Shown one piece after another: positions 49,736 to 61,183 of a stretch of DNA of 64,000 nt. Source of the DNA: Sweltsa coloradensis (taxonomy: Eukaryota > Arthropoda > Insecta > Plecoptera > Chloroperlidae); NCBI GenBank assembly GCA_024449915.1, contig JAMZAV010000306.1:372001-436000 (forward strand). Reading direction: 5' to 3'. The notes under the pieces are model-generated. The model made no database searches. It saw only the letters and a program-made list of their open reading frames with translations, and had not been told where the DNA came from. The position numbers and the translations under genes were made by a program. Numbering within the stretch: position 1 is the stretch's first letter; each line of letters starts with the position of its first letter.

Positions 49736-50406
49736 AAGTGTTTTAATATCGATAATTAACGTTTAATTGTAGTTGACTTCATGCCACGTTAAGGATAATG
49801 TTTTAACGGGCAATATGTAACCAGAAGTCCAAATTGATTGGAGAAGCATAAAAATATGTTTAATGTGGAAACGCGCATTTTACAACGACAATTACATTAC
49901 TAATTGCATTTTATTATTTCAAGGCACTTTCTGAAATCCGAAACTAGCTTTTTATTTGCTTTTCACTGCACTTTAAAAATATATAAGTGTTTTGGATTTA
50001 TAAAAATATACATGATAGTATTTTAAGATGTAATTTGTAATGTTGTATTGCAATGTGATATATGTGTGTATAAATGTAATTTATAATAAAAATAAAATAA
50101 AAGTAAAAAATAAGTTTAATTTTTCGTGCACACATCAAAACCTTTTTGAAATTAATTTGCAACGTTAAAAAATGTATTGTTATTTAATTAAAAGAATGCT
50201 TATTTTATTCGAATTAATAAATTACATTTATTTACCTAGAACTGATATTATGGTAAAATTCATAAAATTTTGCAAGCTCAAAATGTCAGAATTAAAAGAA
50301 ACAAGTCAGGCCTAGTTATTTTTTTAAAGAAATTTTAAATAAGGCGCTTCATACAAATTTGAGAGTACGGGTGTGTTTATAATTTTAATATATTATATTA
50401 TATTAC

Positions 50407-50460
50407 CTGTGTGAAGATTACAACAAGACAGACTGTCAGTAACAAATACATGTTTGCCAT
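50407..50460 (-). CDS. Gene A, exon 1: signal peptide
   Basis: A 54-nt minus-strand reading starts at ATG (50460-50458) and encodes MANMYLLLTVCLVVIFTQ, a textbook signal peptide with a hydrophobic core. It ends CAG at 50407, followed directly by a GTAATA donor. Splicing to the CAG acceptor at 49115 is in phase 0 and gives ...FTQ-GALSQDD. The intron is 1292 bp (49115-50406). The ATG has G at -3 and G at +4, a good initiation context; a second ATG lies at codon 4. The paralogue has the same arrangement at 58406-58450, which strongly supports this tiny exon. A non-coding 5' exon further upstream cannot be excluded. Confidence 0.75.
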
Positions 50461-50524
50461 GACTGATTATACCTCCGCAAGGAAAGAGATGCTTAGTGTT
50501 CCAACTTCTCCGTGGCTATGAGTA

Positions 50525-50534
50525 TGAAATCCCC
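50525..50534 (-). promoter_or_regulatory. kappaB-like decamer upstream of gene A
   Basis: GGGGATTTCA on the minus strand, about 65-75 nt upstream of the gene A ATG. It fits the insect Rel consensus GGGRAYYYYY except for the last base. One near-match of this length may be chance; no equivalent was noticed upstream of gene B. Confidence 0.2.
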
Positions 50535-51076
50535 GACACCGCAGTATGATTTAATTCCAATCTATATCGTATTCTAAGAACTAAGCCAACACGACTACCT
50601 CATACGACCCCTCGATGTTTTAATGCGCAACCAGCACGGTACATTAACCAGTTCAAGCTTAATCATAAATCTAATTAGATTTGTTGAGACTGAACATGAC
50701 ATTATGGTGGCATTGGACGGGATCGAATGGGTTTAGGATGTATCATGAGATCTAGATCATAGATCCTGTATGGCCGTTTTGCATGCGGAGCGACTATCAT
50801 TGAATATAACTATGTGAATATGAAATAATTATTTTTCTGACATTCTTGTATATCTAGGAATATATAATTAATGTATACAATATGGCTCGGGAAAATCACA
50901 GCCCGTAAAAAGCTTTTTTCACATGTAACCTTCCCTAGGTCAAATCTCCCTTATTGTGGTGCTGGCACTATCCCATTGAGTTAATAATGAGGGTAGAGAA
51001 CCAACGACAATGGATGGTTGTCTACTGCGTCGCACCGAACATACACTAGGCAGGTAGTACATTGTCGTCCTGAACT

Positions 51077-51107
<31 letters not shown>

Positions 51108-52288
51108 CAATGTAGCTGACGGGCATGTTTTGGCTGTAGAGAAACTGCCAGGCGTTGGGTCTCTAGCAAAACTATATACTCAATGATTACACCTAAGTAG
51201 ATTGTGCATATAACACTAAACTATCTAAATGAAATGGAAGGATCTTAGATTTAGTTTATTACAAAAGAAAAGACGTTTACATTTCCTACGTTGATAATAC
51301 ATTTTTATGTTTTTAAAAAAAGGTGTGAAATTTCGCCGCGCCGCAAAGTTATTAAAACAAAAAAACCGTTAAAAAGGGAAATATGCTAAAAATCTTATTT
51401 ACGGAACAAACAATTTTTTAAATTTGTATTCAATTCTGTAACCAATTCGGGATACAAGATTATAAATTAGTTTTTAAAGATCAGTGAACAAATTAAAAAC
51501 AATTCAAGAAACTTTATTAAAATCGTAACAGTATATTTTTCGAGTGTTTTGAAAAGAAAGTGAAATTTGGGTTCCATTATTTTGCCCTTTACAAGTTTAA
51601 ATTCCGTGATTTCAAAATTTTCACAATATTTTACCATTATACAACCGGCGTTGTAAAATTATCGGAGTCAGTAGCTGTGTAAGAAATTTTAGCAAGGATT
51701 GCCAGTGGTGGGATCAGGCCGGAGCCATCCCTCGCGCTAGCACTGTGCCTCGCGTACCGGGGCATGTGTACCGAGATGGAACGACGCTGGTCAGTTTTCC
51801 CACTAATTGGCTACTGGTCAGTTCTTCATTTATTTTATTATATGACAACACGACATAGACGATCAAGATTTAACATGTTAGTTGGATTTTTATCACATAA
51901 AATGTTATGTTAATATTTCTGTGACATCCTCAATGGTTATGCCTATGATGTGAAAATCCTTGTACAATACTCCCCGGCATAGTCGAAGGTCGATATCTTC
52001 GTCACATGTGTGCTGGTAGTTCTGATGCAAGCGAGGAAATATCAAATTAACACGATTAAAATTCGTAGAATGTTGTTTGCTGTAGTAGCTAATGGGACGA
52101 AGTCACGTTCCATCCATGTGGGTGACCGGGATAATAAAGTTAGTATTGTTATTCAAGTTATTATTATTATTATTATTGTACTAAGAATCAAAGTTTGTTT
52201 TGACCTTCGAAATTTACTCGTCACCAGATCAGATTATTAGACGAACTATGTGAAATCTTTGTCAACATCATCATCGCCATCCTCAAAA

Positions 52289-52351
<63 letters not shown>

Positions 52352-52633
52352 TCGTGTGACTCGATATAATTAATGTATTAATTTATTTTATCATAGCATT
52401 TCATTGACATTGAGAAGCTATAAGGCTTTCGAATATTGAAAGTCAGTTTATTTAAAGGTTTGTATACTCGTTTAGCTTTGTTTAGATTTGCTTTGCCCGT
52501 TGTTCGCACGTCGACGACTGCGGCATCGACATAGATGGTGTAAATCAGTTCTTGTAAATTAGATGGTAGATTTTTAAGACAAAATGTATTTATTTTTCAT
52601 TCCATCTGGTACTGGTACTTTAATATTTTATTA
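50535..52633. other. Intergenic upstream of gene A
   Basis: (GAT)n at 51077-51107 and an ATCGTC hexanucleotide array at 52290-52349; no exon supported. Confidence 0.4.
52290..52349 (-). repeat. GATGAC hexanucleotide array
   Basis: About ten units. On the minus strand it reads poly-Asp and the open frame runs on through FEDGDDDVDKDFT to a stop at 52239-52241, with a stop also close upstream. Probably a microsatellite; an acidic terminal exon cannot be excluded. Confidence 0.6.
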
Positions 52634-53280
52634 TTGAGCGAGCGAAGCGAGCGTCTCCACTTGACTCTTATGGCTCGAATGTCTGTTTTTTTTTTTCTGT
52701 TACTGCTTCGATACAGGTCGCACCGTTTCTCTGATCGACCTGAAATTTTGCACACATGTACATACCACCTAGGCGGGTTGCTGTATAGTTTTGTGGCAAA
52801 ATCGTTCAAAAAGTTAAAAAGTTACATTAAAGGTAATTGAAAGTTTTTTTTCAAACTTTAACGGAGACAAAATCTGAGGTGGCCAAATCATTTAGAATGT
52901 CCGTCCGATCACGAATATGTTATTTTTATTTTGATCCGATAAGTAGTGTAGTCGGAAATTACATTATAACAAAGTCCCGTTACCATGGCAACGGCGCACG
53001 TGGTTTCAGGTCACTATGCACTGCCACCTAGAAGTAATCAAAACACTATCGAGGAAGCAGTGTATTATTTGTAACCAAAGAGTTTAACAAGGAAATGATG
53101 TCAAGGTCTTCTAGATGGCGGTGGATTTTATCCATTCTCTCCTATTTTTCAAATTTTCAGCTAAATCGGTCAAGACCTTAAAGACTTATTGGTATGTAAC
53201 ATTATGGGAATGTCTTACTCGGGTCGTGTTGCACGTACCGGTGCTCGCTCAACAACGCGTCCAACTGAGCGTTTTCCTAG
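52634..53280 (+). mobile_element. Helentron-like element, family D
   Basis: The 5' TTGAGCGAGC is exactly complemented by subterminal GCTCGCTCAA, followed by an AACGC..GCGTT hairpin and CTAG at 53277-53280, then T. Non-coding; carries an X-box at 52979. Confidence 0.65.
52979..52992. promoter_or_regulatory. RFX X-box consensus match inside family D element
   Basis: GTTACCATGGCAAC fits GTNRCC-N2-RGYAAC perfectly. It lies inside a mobile element, so it could be spread with it. Confidence 0.3.
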
Positions 53281-56200
53281 TATAACAATCTTAAGTCGGT
53301 CATATTACATTCTTTCATCTATATTTCGTATACTTAGTTCACCTAAAGAGAGGTATAGGCCTACACCCTACCTACATAGCACCCTAACGGTTTAATTATC
53401 ACGGTAGACATTTAAATTGTTATAGTCGCTCAGTAATGTTTCTCCTTGGTTCTTGTTTTCGTTAACCAGGGGCGGCACCGTAGGATAATGTATCAAGGGA
53501 GCGACAGGGGGTGAATATAATCATTCACCCTTCCCCGCCCCCACAAATAAATATTTATTTTATTTAGTATTTATTTAACGTTTTTCCAATTCAGTTTCCT
53601 CCGACTTGAGTTTACATTAATTTCAATTTACTCTCGTTTTGTAGTTTTCAACCTTCACACGCAGAGCCCTGCACGCTTCACTGTCAACCTAACCTACAAT
53701 TCACATCTGTACAAAGTCAGGCTGACCGTAAATTTGAAGTAGAGAGTAATGTCTCACTGTCTATAAATGCAGACATGCTTAATTAAGTTGATTTGAAGCT
53801 GAGAATCAGATGTTAGGTTATGTTTCCTGGAAATGGCGTCGCGATAGTTACGGAAGTCAACCGTCCTCTGTTTACACTCCTCGTATCATTGCCGGTTACG
53901 CGAGTAACTCAGAGTTTTTACTCGAGTTTAAAAAACTGAACTGTGGTAGTACTTGATTATGTTTAACGCTAAAATTACCCTTGTTATCGACCAACCCGCG
54001 TTATAAAGAGAGTAATGTAAACCAGGTCTTATACTTTCTACTGGTCAATCTGATAATTCGACTAGACGACACGAAATCACAATAAACTTGTGGGTTCAAC
54101 TACCCATTTGCCAAAGATAACCAGTCCAAACCGACTTGAATGCAGGGTATGCCTATTGTTCCTCTTCGCGTTCACGCTTTCAATAGAAAGAATAGTCGGA
54201 AATCGCACCATAGAGTTGTAAAGTATAACAGAATTTCTCAACTTTTTAATCTATTCAGATCTTTAATGCACCAAAAATCCAGAAATTAACCGTCTCGGTC
54301 TAGCTATAAGGGTTGAAGCATCCGAGCGACAATCCGGAGACCAGGGTTCGATACCCAGCTGAGAAGGTTTTTTAAAATTATTCTGGATTCATTTCCATGT
54401 AATAGGATGTTTAAATATTAAATATAAACTTAAGCCCCACTTATTAAACCTTTTCCGATTATTAACAAGACACCATAAAACTGCATAAACTCTTTTTATG
54501 AAACATTATTCCATATTATGTTGTTTAATGACAGATCATTTTGCAGACATAAACCAAGTGACAAAATAACACCGGAATGTGTAAACACCGCGAAGTTCAA
54601 TCGCTATTCAGCTCTGATAAAAAAAGTAAAATTACATAAATATTTAAACCATTGTCCTTTAAAACAGGGTTATACTTTCAACACCAACCTTGGAATAATA
54701 TGATTATTTATTGAATTTTTATTTATTCAGTTATAAAAACTGATTTACAAAGTAGTAGTTTGAAAATACGCGCCTTAAAAAAATCGCAATTTTTCATTAT
54801 TTACACACAAAAAAAAACAATTTGCTAATGCACAACTTAAAAACAATGCCCATAGTTTTAAATTATCAGTATCACAAATTCCAGGACAATTAATGATTCA
54901 TATAAAAGAAAAACAACCACATGAGAGCGAAAATTAGTTTTAATTTTAAGCTCAATTTAAGCCTTCAGTTTTCAAATTTTCTGACAGTTTTTACCAGGGT
55001 TAATTTCGACTACCCGGCACCTCCACCAAAATTACGAAATTATGCATATTTTGTTTAATTACAATATTTTGATATGAAGCATTTTGAGGTAACTCGCGTA
55101 CAAACGATTATTACGATCTCACAATCGCGTTTTATGACCCGGCACCTCCACCATATGTACCAGAATTAATTTAGTTACGACTACCTATACGGCTCCTCCA
55201 ACAAAACTTAAAAAAAAGCAACTGTTTGAAATTTCGTGACCTAATTCGCGTTCAAAAACATAATTGCTTATTTCGCTACTAGTTCGCGGTATCAACTAAA
55301 ATATCGCGAAAATTCGCGAATTGGAAATTGGTACCATTCAATCACAATTCAGGTGATTCATGTGCAAACTGAATTTGAAGGGATTATTGCAACTTTAAAA
55401 AAATCGCGAATTTCGTTCTCACCTTTTTGCACATCTCAAGATATAAGGCATAATTATGTCACATTTAACATTAATCATTAAAATATAGCCACAACAACCG
55501 TTTCAATTAGTCTATCCTGATTATGAAACACATAACCTTATGACCAGATGCTAATTCTTTAAGGAAATGAGGTATATTTGGAAGACTCAAAATAACTCGT
55601 ATCACAACGCTTTGTGTTGCAAGAATGTTTTATTTTTGTGATTGTTTAAACTAAAGAGTACATACGGGTACATACCGATATCCTCCTTTGCCATATTTTA
55701 ACCATTACACACATAATATATTCAGTGGCCTCTTTTAACGTAATTGTATCATTGGGACAGATTTACATAGATATCGTTATGGTGCGGGTGGGCATTTGAT
55801 AACCAAATTCTAACCGTCGTCCACTGTATCCAACTCTAACGACCACTATTACATTTGAGGTTTGGTTCAACTGGTTTATACAATATTAAGTGTTTACGCA
55901 GCATTAAGAGAAGACTACCACTAACAAATGTAAAATTACTTACGCCCAAATTGGAGTCAATTTCCAATTTGGATGCGGTGTTAAGATTCACCCCCTCAGA
56001 TAACTGAAGTTTCATGTGCAATATGTGGCAGTGCCTTAGGCAATAAGTAATTAACTTAGCGTATTAAACTACTAAGTTCATCTTTACTATATCTCTGGCT
56101 TAAATGCATTTTATCGATTCGGATAATAAAATGTAAGATCCGTAGTATTATAAACGAATATAATCATGATCATTTCAATCACTATTTACCCGATACAATC

Positions 56201-56573
56201 CTATACGTGGAATACATTGACGATGTATAAATATAGCAAAAAAGTTAAAAGATTTGGACTTGGATATCCTTCTTAAGGAAGCACTAACAAGTTTCTGAAT
56301 TAAGTAATGTACAGATATGGTACTTTGGTAATACAGACTGGACTACCGTGAGATACATAAGTATAACATTTATGTGAGATTTCTACCAGTCCAGCTATCC
56401 AGTAAACAGGTTGCTGACACCTAGACCAGCTGGTATCGAGTATATGCCTACTGGAAGGATGGTGCTTATGGTGAACCGTGATCCACGATTAGTGGAACCG
56501 CCATATATTTTTCAAATTTTCAATGGTAGGAGATAATGGTTCTGGAGGCTAGCATCTAGCATGGATTTAAGGA
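53281..56573. other. Intergenic between genes A and B
   Basis: Short LINE-like 3' ends (minus) at 53560-53605 and 54710-54755, SINE type U at 54288, and three (A)CCGGCACCTCCACC-type motifs at 55014, 55138 and 55190. No exon supported. Confidence 0.45.
54288..54440 (+). repeat. tRNA-derived SINE, type U, free copy
   Basis: CGGTCTAGCTATAAGGGTTG (box A region), CAGGGTTCGATACCC (box B), then TTATTCTGGATTCATTTCC, the block shared with family C elements. Confidence 0.55.
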
Positions 56574-56579
56574 TTTAAT
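56574..56579 (-). terminator. Candidate variant poly(A) signal of gene B
   Basis: ATTAAA on the minus strand, about 145 nt past the gene B stop. No canonical AATAAA was seen closer, so this common variant is the best candidate. Confidence 0.3.
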
Positions 56580-56722
56580 GATTAAGGTAAAGAGAAAAAT
56601 GTTACTTTTCTCTATTAATAATTTTTTAAAGTGAATACAAGCAAGATTTTTCTATAGTTTAGCTCAAAGTCAAACATCTATGTAATCCGCAATACAGAAT
56701 TACATAATAACAGAATAGCTGT

Positions 56723-57265
56723 CTAGCCCAAAAGCGGAACGCCTGGAATTGAGGGCATGGAAGGCAGATTGATGTTGGGCACGGATGGTAGACTGGGCAT
56801 GGATGGTAGATTGGGCACGGATGGTAGATTGGGCATGGATGGTAGACTGGGCACGGCTGGTAGAGGAACCTTGTTGAGTATGGGCACCGAGTCCAGCATC
56901 CCGGCTTGTGGTTTAGGAACGCTCGGCAGCGTCACGCTGGACACTCCCGGGATAACGGTCATCTTCTTCCTGGTGGTCCTGACGGGCGGCTGGAACGAGT
57001 CTCTCTTCTGTGACTCCCCCGAGGACGAGGAGGCTTGAGCCGCTCGCTTCCACTCCCCGTTCGGCTTGCACACGATGTGGGTGGACACGCCCTTGCTGGC
57101 TGGTTTCTTCCAGGTCACGTGTACCCTAGTCCCGGTCTCGGGGCGGTTGCAGTCTTGCTCCTCCCCCTCGGAGCTGAAGCACTCGAGGCGCGCGGACTTC
57201 AAGGTCAGGGGCGCGCACGACGTGGAAGCCTCGCTGCCACCATCCTCGTCCGAAGACAGAGCGCC
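56723..57265 (-). CDS. Gene B, exon 2: secreted four-cysteine CCP-like protein with LPxxP-repeat tail
   Basis: Terminal exon of a second two-exon gene (exon 1 at 58406-58450); the joined product is 195 aa. The acceptor is a C-rich tract ending CAG at 57266, and the exon opens with Gly-Ala-Leu-Ser in phase 0 exactly as in gene A. The acidic/Ser linker (16-31) leads into the domain with Cys32, Cys44, Cys54, Cys81, Trp67 and Trp87. Spacings C1-C2 and C2-C3 (12 and 10 residues) and C3-Trp (13) equal those of gene A; C3-C4 is two residues shorter. GEEQDCN, P-x-x-GT and VCK-x-NG-x-W are shared. A basic/Ser linker follows, then about 46 residues of seven LPxxP(N/S) hexads ending VPLLG and a stop. 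The hexads are encoded by an 18-bp minisatellite. The open frame also runs upstream of the acceptor into intron, so the ATG-initiated 225-aa reading is not the likely protein. Function is unknown; probably extracellular. Confidence 0.8.
   Translation of the reverse strand, partial: GALSSDEDGGSEASTSCAPLTLKSARLECFSSEGEEQDCNRPETGTRVHVTWKKPASKGVSTHIVCKPNGEWKRAAQASSSSGESQKRDSFQPPVRTTRKKMTVIPGVSSVTLPSVPKPQAGMLDSVPILNKVPLPAVPSLPSMPNLPSVPNLPSMPSLPSVPNINLPSMPSIPGVPLLG
56783..56865 (-). repeat. 18-bp minisatellite encoding LPxxP hexads of gene B
   Basis: Imperfect 18-bp units (complement GGATGGTAGACTGGGCA) keep the frame, so unit gain or loss changes tail length without a frameshift. Confidence 0.8.
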
Positions 57266-57837
57266 CTGCGGTGGGGGGAACAAGCACACACCGTGTATGG
57301 CGGACATTACACCCCTTTCATATGTACACAACAAAACGCAAATTAAGGTATTATGACGCAAAACGTAACAATTAGAAAAATATGACATCTTTAAATCCAC
57401 TTCCCATGTCTTCGTTTAACAATGACAGAATCGAACTGAGTTATAAATTGGGCACAAAGCACACACACGAAATTAGTTTGATTCACAATTTCGGAGTGAC
57501 GCAATTGTGCTTCATAATGTTTCCTTATCTTTTGTATTATCGTTACATTCTCATGATGTATTTAAATTAATCGAAAACAAATCAACCCTTCTCAAAATAT
57601 AACTAACAACCTAAACTTTGTGGCTAATAAATAATAATACTTTTGATTTAATGTATATATAGTATTACCTTGACTCCTTGTCCAAGATATAATTTTTTAT
57701 TTAATTATATATTAAAAACGCGACAGGTTTTTGATTGGGGATATCTTAAAGCTGTTTTGAAAATTTCATAAGGATCGTAGAGACTATCAGACACGGTGTC
57801 AAAAAAGCACTATACACACCCACATAAAAATAATTGT

Positions 57838-58057
57838 TGAAGTACGATTGTCATGAGAAAGATTAAATCAATTTCATTAAAAACGTAATGAGTTGAGATA
57901 TATTTAGAAGGTTCCCGGTTATTTTCATCAATATCGGAGAAGCCTTTTTTCCAGTAAAGAGCGAACAATCACAAAAAAAAACAAACGCGGAAACACCAAT
58001 TTTTTTTTCCTTGGATAGTCAAATTGAGCCCTCAGTTCGCTCGCTACGCTTATCCAA
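57838..58057 (-). mobile_element. Family A Helentron-like 5' fragment in gene B intron
   Basis: The minus 5' end is TTGGATAAGCGTAGCGAGCG at 58057. Inner blocks match 2710-2956. The CTAG end is absent. Confidence 0.55.
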
Positions 58058-58405
58058 TAAATCATCAATACCTGAATTCAAGGCCATATACTACCACACG
58101 AAAATTCACGTAAGCATTTATAATTATGCGTCATGTACATTAAAACTGTAATTGTTATGACAAAGGCTACTTTTGTGGTAATGAAATTTAAAGAGCAGAA
58201 AAAGTAATAAATTTTATATTTGTAGGACTACACACTTTTCTTTAAAATAAATACAAAATAGAACAAGTGTTACAATTTGACCAGAGTGCAATGTGCAGGA
58301 TATGCCTACATAGGGACTTTGCAGCAGTCAGTTATTTATATTTTGACAATTTTGTTCAGTTATTGGTACTAATTTACATAGGAGGGAAATATAAAGCCTT
58401 CATAC

Positions 58406-58450
58406 CTGTCCCAATGCGAGAAGGACGCAAACCCCAACTAGAAAGTGCAT
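58406..58450 (-). CDS. Gene B, exon 1: signal peptide
   Basis: A 45-nt minus-strand reading from ATG (58450-58448) encodes MHFLVGVCVLLALGQ, a short hydrophobic signal peptide. It ends CAG at 58406 and is followed by a GTATGA donor. Joining to the acceptor at 57266 is in phase 0 and gives ...ALGQ-GALSSDEDGG, matching the Q|GALS junction of gene A. The intron is 1140 bp (57266-58405) and carries a rolling-circle-element fragment. The ATG has G at -3. The exon was found because gene A predicted where and what it should be. Confidence 0.75.
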
Positions 58451-58927
58451 CTCGGTAATATGTCAAAGACTCTCGAAAGAAATACTGAACGAATGGTCGA
58501 ATGTACTGCGCACCAGTCTCGTAGAAGAAGTGGTGATTCTGCCAGTGTCACAGACCTTATAGTTGTAATTGTATGATGTAACATCCCTCGGTATTCAATA
58601 CTTAGAATCATATAAATGTCCGGTTAGCTTGCATATACCCGATTTAACGAGAAAAATAGAAAATATCAAAGGCAAATGGAACAATTTCGAACATAAAACA
58701 CGTTTTATGAAGTGTATTTTAGCATGCGAGTGTTGATTTCAATGTGGTTCGGATGTTGGCTGGCTCTTGATCATGGTTGTGATAAAGGGATTAGGGTTGA
58801 TTATGTGTGGAGGCCTCAACACACGGTTTGCAATGACAGCAAAGCACGCGATAGGAACATGTGCGTCAACAGTCTGTTCATGGGTTTGTGGCAATATGAT
58901 AGGCAAGGTTACAAAACGATGCAATCA
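58451..58927. other. Upstream of gene B, no further exon seen
   Basis: Presumed promoter/5' UTR side of gene B. No convincing TATA box or conserved block was found in common with gene A. Confidence 0.35.
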
Positions 58928-59300
58928 TCAGCCACCGCCTTTTCCAGCTTCTGGAAAGGTCAGACTGGGATTTTCAACCAAATTGTTCCACTTCTTTTTA
59001 TCCTCCTTCAATCGTATGTCTTCCACATCTTCCCAGGTCTCTTCTCTTGTATTTAAGTCTCCTGCAATGGTATCCATCCATCTCTTCCTTGCCTCTTCCT
59101 TTATCCCGTCTTCTTCTTTCTTCTTCAATCCTTCTTTCGTTTATTCTCTTGGGCATCCTATTTTCCACCGTCCGTTTCATATGTCCAAACAATCTCAACA
59201 GTGCCCTTCCTATCCTATCACTGAACTTCTCTAAAACCAGCATTTCTCGAATGTCCTTGTTTCTTATTCTGCCCCTTCTCTTCTTGCATATGATAAGAGA
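58928..59300 (-). pseudogene. LINE 3'-terminal coding fragment
   Basis: The minus frame reads KKRRGRIRNKDIREMLVL..LLRLFGHMKRTVENRMPKR, then after a frameshift ARKRWMDTIAGDL..DKKKWNNLVENPS and a stop. FGHMKR and RKRWMD..DL are typical of the region after the RT in many LINEs. The arrangement parallels MKRMQKDRISK..RPRLRWEE at 38522-38722. Confidence 0.7.
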
Positions 59301-60194
59301 TATCGATGATTGGGTATCGCGATAAATTGTAATAATGCTGCAGAACGTCTTAATCATACATAAGTGGTTTCCATTTTTTTTTTTTTACTTAACTGCTCCC
59401 TGAAATACTTTAAAATCCCGCTCTCTTCCCCAATTTTATTGCTCAGCTCATTGTTTTGCTTATGTTATAAGATTATTATTGGTTATGGGATTAATTGTGT
59501 TATAGATACATAAAACCCAGCAAATATTTGAAATATTGCTACTGCAGCCTGGTTCATAGTGGAACGATCATGACACGTTGCATGTATTCTCTCAAATTTC
59601 AATAAAGCGCTTTAAAATTGCAACGAATAATAATAATTGTCAAAGAGAAAGTTGTGGCCATTGTAAAGAACTCCACTGAAATGCCCTGCACAGCAAAAAC
59701 ACACACACACACAAAGCGAGCTTAACTTTATAGAGTAAACCCGCGCTCATAGCCATGACGAGGATTTGAATGAAGGCTATATCCGAACAGTTTTCGAACT
59801 GTAAAAATGTGTTTCATTACGTTCTATAACACTACCAGCCAGGGTGGATGGTGGCCCTAAAATGTTTTATGGAAACGCAATAAGTTCGCATTGTTTGTCA
59901 ATATGGGGTACCAACCCCCGCGGAAAATTGAGCTCGTTCAATTCGGTGGACTAAGAACAATTCACTGCTACAATTCGGTAGTAGAAAATAAAAATAGGTC
60001 CTGTTGACCTTTCTGATTCTAAAAAATGTACAGATTTAATGGCACATTGTCAAGTTTCCAAGGCAAGTGTCGCAGTACACATTTTATATCTTGCACACAT
60101 AAAATATATGGGTACACGTCTTGCAAGATTCTACAAAGTGAATGTGAATAGATTGTTCAAATCGGAAATGTATAAATTAAAACATACAAAAATA
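59301..60194. other. Intergenic, no gene seen
   Basis: Short (CA)n at 59700-59711; nothing else recognised. Confidence 0.4.
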
Positions 60195-60330
60195 CACGAT
60201 TTATTTATTTAACGTCGATCCTATTTAATTAAAAAACTTATTTACAAAGGAGGACAACTAAATAAATGTAGCTACATAAATATATAAATATACATAAAGA
60301 ATATGCTTCTTATAATAAAAATGTATTTAA
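60195..60330 (-). repeat. LINE-like 3'-end family, copy 8
   Basis: TTTATTTATTTAACGTCGATCC, TTTACAAAGGAGGACAACT, AATAAATGTAGCTACATAAA. Confidence 0.6.
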
Positions 60331-60777
60331 CCTAAAGGTTGATGCAGCCTTACACGATATAAATGAAAAATCCAGACAATTATAATAAGGACTGAGAACC
60401 AACAACGGACCATACTCAATAACATTGTTAGCATAAATTATACGATAACCGTATCCCGTTCTTAACTTTATTTTTAATAACATTTAAAAATAAGTTGGCA
60501 GCTCTGGGTTTATTCGGATTTAAAAGCAAAGTGGCTGACATCTGGTGAGCGAAGCGCGAACCCGCCGGAGTAGCATTGCGTTGAGATATGGCCGCTTATA
60601 AGTATGTTTTCCTATGGCACTTGCAATGGATCATGACCTATTTATGAAATTGAGTTTGTAAGTCTAGTGGAATATTTGTAGCCACATCGTATACAGCCTA
60701 GATAGAAAAATGTTAATGAAAATAAGCGTGAAAGTTGAACTTGGGTGACGATAACATTTGAAGTAACCCTGAGTAGG

Positions 60778-61183
60778 GTAGGATGTTTTCGTTAGTTTAA
60801 TCGGGGGAAAAATATTGTAGGGGACGTTTAAATAGTGTAAGATTATATTTAAACTATCTATGAATGAAATAAACTGGTAAGATTGTTAAAAACATGTGAT
60901 GATGGAGCGTCAGCTTGTCATGAGTTCGTTCATTTCTAGGCCTAGAAGTGGGCGTGTGTGGCCTACACACAGCTCTCAATGTAGGATGTTTTCGTCAGTT
61001 AAATCGGGGGAAATATTGTAGGCGACACTTAAATAGTATAAGATGATATAAAAACTATCTATGAATGAAATAAAATTGCAAGATTGTTAAAAACATGCGA
61101 TGATCAAACATCAGCTTGTCATAAGGTCGTTCATTTCTAGGCCTAAAAGTGAGCGCGCGCGGCGCACACACACACCATATCAA
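60778..61183 (+). repeat. Tandem duplication, two ~203-bp units
   Basis: Units start GTAGGATGTTTTCGT at 60778 and 60981. Both contain TCTATGAATGAAATAAA and TTCATTTCTAGGCCTA. Diverged by scattered substitutions. Confidence 0.75.

Noticed and set aside
56757..57356. Plus-strand ORFs over gene B (MEGRLMLGTDGRLG and others)
   Set aside because: Antisense translations of the LPxxP minisatellite and the four-Cys domain; not conserved with gene A.
57266..57400. N-terminal extension of the gene B ORF starting at an ATG at 57400
   Set aside because: The CAG acceptor, the GALS homology boundary with gene A and the upstream signal-peptide exon all place the true exon start at 57265.
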